Origin: DATARN01 sp036264135
GTDB lineage: Bacteria; Actinomycetota; Acidimicrobiia; Acidimicrobiales; Palsa-688
Assembly (NCBI GenBank): GCA_036264135.1
Contig: DATARN010000069.1
Span: forward strand, 37,044 to 101,043
DNA: 64,000 nt
Direction: 5' to 3'
A program made the translations under genes and the position numbers. The notes under the pieces are model-generated. The model saw only the letters and a list, made by a program, of their open reading frames with translations. It was not told the DNA's origin and did not search any database. Positions within the stretch are counted from its first letter, which is position 1; each line of letters begins with the position of its first letter. Below are positions 60,914 to 64,000 of the stretch, in pieces.

Positions 60914-62263
60914 CTACAGCGACGTCAGGTAGCGGCGCAGCTCGAATGGCGTCACCTCAGCCTTGTAATCGGCCCACTCGGCGCGCTTGTTCCGAATGAA
61001 CCACTCGAACACGTGCTCACCCAGCGTCGCGGCCATCAGTTCCGACGTCTCCATGGCCCGGATGGCATCCGACAGCGACCCGGGAAGCGACTCGATGCCC
61101 TCGGCCAGCCGTTCCTCGGGCGTCAACTCGTACAGGTTGGCGGCCGCCTCCGGCGGCAGCTCGTAGCCGCCGTCGATTCCGGCCAGCCCGGCGGCCAGCA
61201 TCGCCGCGAATGCAAGATACGGATTGGCGGCGCTGTCGGCGGCTCGATACTCGATGCGGGTGGACTCCTTCTTGCCCCGCTTGGTGGGCGGGACCCGGAT
61301 AAGGGCGGAGCGATTGTTGCGGGCCCACGAGACATAGGTGGGGGCCTCGTAGCCCACGATCAGCCGCTTGTAGGAATTGACCCACTGGTTGGTGACGGCG
61401 GTGATCTCGTGGGCGTGGCGCAGAAGGCCGGCAATAAACCGCCGTCCCGTCTCCGACAGGTGGTACTCGTCGGCCTCGTCGTGGAAGGCGTTGGTGTCGC
61501 CGTCGAATAGTGACAAATGGCTGTGCATCCCCGAGCCCTGCACGCCGGCCAAGGGCTTGGGCATGAACGTCGCCATCACGCCCTGCTGGGCGGCGATCTC
61601 CTTGGTCACCTGGCGCACGGTCATGACCGTGTCGGCCATGGTCAGGGCGTCGGTGTATCGCAGGTCGATCTCGTGCTGGCTGGGCGCATCCTCGTGCTGG
61701 CTGTACTCGACGGGTATCCCCATGTCCTCGAGGGTGATGACCGTTCGCCGGCGCAGGTCGGTGGCGAGGTCGGCCGTCGTCAACTCGAAGTAGGAGCCGT
61801 GGTCGAGCGGTTCGGGAGGGCGGCTCCCGACGTCGGCGCCCGGACCGGCCAACGGGAAGTAGAAGTACTCCAACTCCGGGGCGCAGTAGAACGAAAACCC
61901 GTGGGCGCGGGCCTTCTCCAGGGCTCGCCGCAGCACATGGCGGGGGTCCCCCTCGAAGGGTGTGCCGTCCAGGTTGGCGATGTCGCACACCACCCGGGCG
62001 GTCGGCGCGCCGTCGGTCAGGTAGGGCAGCAGCTGGAACGTCTTGGGATCGGGGTGGGCCAGCACGTCGCTTTCCTGGACCCGGCTGAACCCGTCGATGG
62101 CCGAGCCGTCGAAGGTCATGCCCTCTTCCAGGGCGTTCTCCAACTCGGCGGGCGTGATGTTGAAGGTTTTGGGGATGCCGAGCACGTCGGTGAACCACAG
62201 CTGGATGAATCGAACCCCGCGCTCCTCGACCGTGCGCAGGACGTAGTCGGCTTGACGTTCCAT
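60914..62263 (-). CDS. type I glutamine synthetase, GlnA2-like
   Basis: A 449-residue glutamine synthetase. Family motifs include FDGSAIDGFSRVQESD near residue 51, APELEYFYF, HSHLSLFDGDTNAF, KPLAGVQGSGMHSH and NNRSALIRVPP. It lacks the insert of the GlnA1 type and opens with ERQADYVLRTVEERGVRFI, much like GlnA2 of Mycobacterium tuberculosis. Such paralogues may use glutamate or other amine acceptors. ATG at 62263 faces the divergent glnA gene. Confidence 0.92.
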   Translation of the reverse strand: MERQADYVLRTVEERGVRFIQLWFTDVLGIPKTFNITPAELENALEEGMTFDGSAIDGFSRVQESDVLAHPDPKTFQLLPYLTDGAPTARVVCDIANLDGTPFEGDPRHVLRRALEKARAHGFSFYCAPELEYFYFPLAGPGADVGSRPPEPLDHGSYFELTTADLATDLRRRTVITLEDMGIPVEYSQHEDAPSQHEIDLRYTDALTMADTVMTVRQVTKEIAAQQGVMATFMPKPLAGVQGSGMHSHLSLFDGDTNAFHDEADEYHLSETGRRFIAGLLRHAHEITAVTNQWVNSYKRLIVGYEAPTYVSWARNNRSALIRVPPTKRGKKESTRIEYRAADSAANPYLAFAAMLAAGLAGIDGGYELPPEAAANLYELTPEERLAEGIESLPGSLSDAIRAMETSELMAATLGEHVFEWFIRNKRAEWADYKAEVTPFELRRYLTSL

Positions 62264-62317
62264 GGTCCGCCTAGTCTCGCAGGCCTGATCCGTGCTAGGA
62301 CAAGCCCGGCCAATGGT

Positions 62318-62333
62318 TTCACAAGCAGTTCAC
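62318..62333. promoter_or_regulatory. phased direct repeat between divergent glutamine synthetase genes
   Basis: TTCAC occurs at 62318-62322 and again at 62329-62333, 11 bp apart. On the minus strand this reads GTGAA-n6-GTGAA. Half-sites with 11-bp phasing are the usual binding form for OmpR-family regulators such as GlnR, and one is encoded at 60214-60894. Confidence 0.5.
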
Positions 62334-62405
62334 AGAGACGCAACGGAGTCGACATCGGCCCGGAACAGGCTGCTCGCCGGGATTTAGGAAAGGGAGAACA
62401 CGACA

Positions 62406-63830
62406 GTGCAACAGCGCACGCCCGCGGAGGTCCTGGACCTCGTCCAAAGTGAGGGGATCGACATCGTCGACTTCCGCTTCTGTGACCTCCCCGGCCTCAT
62501 GCAGCATTTCTCGGTGCCGAGCCACGAGCTCACCGAGGGCGGATTCGAGGACGGCTACGGGTTCGACGGCTCGTCGATCCGGGGCTTCCAGGAGATCCAG
62601 GAGTCCGACATGCTCCTCATGCCGGACCCCGACACGGCGGTGATCGACATCTTCCGCCAACACAAGACCCTCAACATCAACTGCTTCGTCCGCGACCCGG
62701 TGACGGGCGAGTCCTACACCCGCGACCCCCGGTATGTGGCCCAAAAGGCCCAGGACTACCTGGTTTCGACGGGCATCGCCGACACCGCCTATTTCGGGCC
62801 CGAGGCGGAGTTCTACATCTTCGACGACGTTCGCTTCGACCAGAACAGCCACGAGGGGTTTTACTCCATCGACTCGATCGAGGGCATCTGGAATTCGGGC
62901 AAGGACGAGGGGCCCAACTTGGGCTTCAAGCCCCGGTACAAGGAGGGCTATTTCCCGGTCCCGCCCATGGACCATTACCAGGACTTGCGTTCGGAGATGA
63001 TCCTGGCCATGGAGAAACTGGGCATCGAGATCGAGGTCCAGCACCACGAAGTCGGGACCGCCGGCCAGGCCGAGATCGACATGCGCTTCGACAAGCTGCT
63101 GATCATGGCCGACAAGCTGATGCTCTATAAGTACGTGGTCAAGAACGTGGCCCGGGCCCATGGCAAGACGGCCACGTTCATGCCCAAGCCCATCTTCCAG
63201 GACAACGGTTCGGGCATGCACGTGCACTCGTCGCTGTGGCGCGGCGGCGACCCGCTGATGTACTCCGAGATGGGCTACGCCGGCCTGTCGGACCTGGGCC
63301 GCTGGTACATCGGCGGCCTCCTGGCGCACGCCCCCGCCATTCTGGCCTTCGCGGCCCCGACGACCAACAGCTACAAGCGGCTGGTGCCTGGTTACGAGGC
63401 GCCGGTGAACCTGGTCTACAGCCAGCGCAACCGCTCGGCCGCCTGCCGGATCCCCCTGTACTCCAAGAGCCCGAAGGCCAAGCGGGTCGAGTTCCGCTGC
63501 CCCGACCCGTCCTGCAACCCCTACCTGGCGTTCTCGGCCATCTTGATGGCCGGCCTCGACGGGGTCCAAAACAAGATCGAGCCGCCCGATCCGGTGGACA
63601 AGGACCTCTACGACCTCCCGCCCGAGGAGCTGGCCGCCGTGCCCACCGTGCCGGCGTCGCTCGAGGAGTCGCTCCGAGCCCTCGAGGAGGACAACGACTT
63701 CCTGCGGGCCGGGGGCGTCTTCACGGACGACCTCATCGAGACCTGGATCAGCTACAAGCGGGCCCACGAGATCGACCCCGTCCGGCTGCGCCCCCACCCC
63801 TGGGAGTTCATGCTCTACTACGACATCTAG
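62406..63830 (+). CDS. glnA: type I glutamine synthetase (GlnA1)
   Basis: A 474-residue glutamine synthetase of the GSI-beta type, making glutamine from glutamate, ammonia and ATP. The motifs are FDGSSIRGFQEIQESD, PEAEFYIFD, GSGMHVHSSLW and KPIFQDNG. The adenylylation site is Tyr402 in DLYDLPPEE. The GTG start at 62406 is preceded by GGAAAGGGAGA. This is the assimilation enzyme of the organism, divergent from a GlnA2-like paralogue. Confidence 0.95.
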   Translation: MQQRTPAEVLDLVQSEGIDIVDFRFCDLPGLMQHFSVPSHELTEGGFEDGYGFDGSSIRGFQEIQESDMLLMPDPDTAVIDIFRQHKTLNINCFVRDPVTGESYTRDPRYVAQKAQDYLVSTGIADTAYFGPEAEFYIFDDVRFDQNSHEGFYSIDSIEGIWNSGKDEGPNLGFKPRYKEGYFPVPPMDHYQDLRSEMILAMEKLGIEIEVQHHEVGTAGQAEIDMRFDKLLIMADKLMLYKYVVKNVARAHGKTATFMPKPIFQDNGSGMHVHSSLWRGGDPLMYSEMGYAGLSDLGRWYIGGLLAHAPAILAFAAPTTNSYKRLVPGYEAPVNLVYSQRNRSAACRIPLYSKSPKAKRVEFRCPDPSCNPYLAFSAILMAGLDGVQNKIEPPDPVDKDLYDLPPEELAAVPTVPASLEESLRALEEDNDFLRAGGVFTDDLIETWISYKRAHEIDPVRLRPHPWEFMLYYDI

Positions 63831-64000
63831 CCCGCGCCACGTCGGGTCCGCCGATCGCCGGCGTGACCCCGGCCTCGTCGGGCCGGTGACCCGCTGATCG
63901 GCCGGCGGACTCGCCACCTTTAGTGTCGGCCCTCGCCGGTCTTCGCCCATCGGCGGCAATTGCGTCGCTTTCCGCGCTCTCCGGCGGCTGGCGCCACCCG
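63831..64000. other. non-coding right edge of the window
   Basis: 170 bp after glnA. It contains GC-rich inverted segments (GTCCGCCG at 63846-63853 with CGGCGGAC at 63903-63910) that may form the glnA terminator. No gene is apparent before the window ends. Confidence 0.45.

Overview
The window is about 64 kb of very GC-rich, gene-dense DNA. Many neighbouring genes overlap by 4 bp (ATGA or GTGA), and GTG and TTG starts are common. A WhiB-type regulator, class E sortase-type LAxTG signal, paired ArsA ATPases next to whiB and a class A PBP, a SARP regulator and paired type I glutamine synthetases point to an actinobacterium. It is probably a deep-branching, poorly studied one (Acidimicrobiia-like), but that placement is inference. 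No phage, integrase, insertion sequence or CRISPR array is visible.

Region by region: (1) 15-4460 is a tightly coupled set of alpha/beta hydrolase, short-chain dehydrogenase, phosphodiesterase-like enzyme and glycosyltransferase. It is followed by a secreted propeller-like protein, a lipid kinase and two cyclophilins (4531-9112). (2) 9253-11507 holds aspartokinase and aspartate-semialdehyde dehydrogenase. (3) 11610-18958 holds a sortase-type surface protein, a DUF4012 membrane protein, a GH15 hydrolase, an anti-sigma-factor switch (STAS protein and RsbW-like kinase) and an epimerase. (4) 19028-22506 holds lipoproteins and membrane proteins of unknown role.

(5) The highlight is 22528-36040, an apparently complete, previously unannotated thiopeptide (pyritide RiPP) gene cluster on the minus strand. 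It comprises a SARP regulator with a cyclase-like N-terminus, a 57-residue precursor peptide and the full core enzyme set: pyridine-synthase-like protein, Glu-tRNA-type LanB dehydratase, Ocin-ThiF-like F protein, YcaO cyclodehydratase, SagB-like dehydrogenase and SpaB_C elimination protein. A coupled histidine kinase and response regulator follow. The precursor is too short for ordinary ORF cut-offs. I read it from the reverse strand at 34290-34463; its predicted core is SSSGGWFCCSSSSSSSCCI. Upstream lie a perfect tandem 11-bp repeat, the usual form of a SARP operator, and a tRNA-like structured element.

(6) 36268-49269 is more housekeeping in type: tRNA-Pro(CGG), STAS and receiver proteins, two ArsA ATPases, NfeD-like protein, WhiB, SelB and SelA for selenocysteine insertion, a class A PBP and a catalytically dead HtrA-like protein. 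(7) 49457-54511 holds a kinase-like sensor and a MacB/FtsX-type ABC exporter. (8) 54525-57766 is an Fe-S module (Mrp, SufR-like repressor, A-type carrier) plus a Tat lipoprotein. (9) 57790-63830 holds a compact xanthine-dehydrogenase-like fusion, RidA, a GlnR-like orphan regulator and two divergent glutamine synthetases separated by a phased direct repeat.
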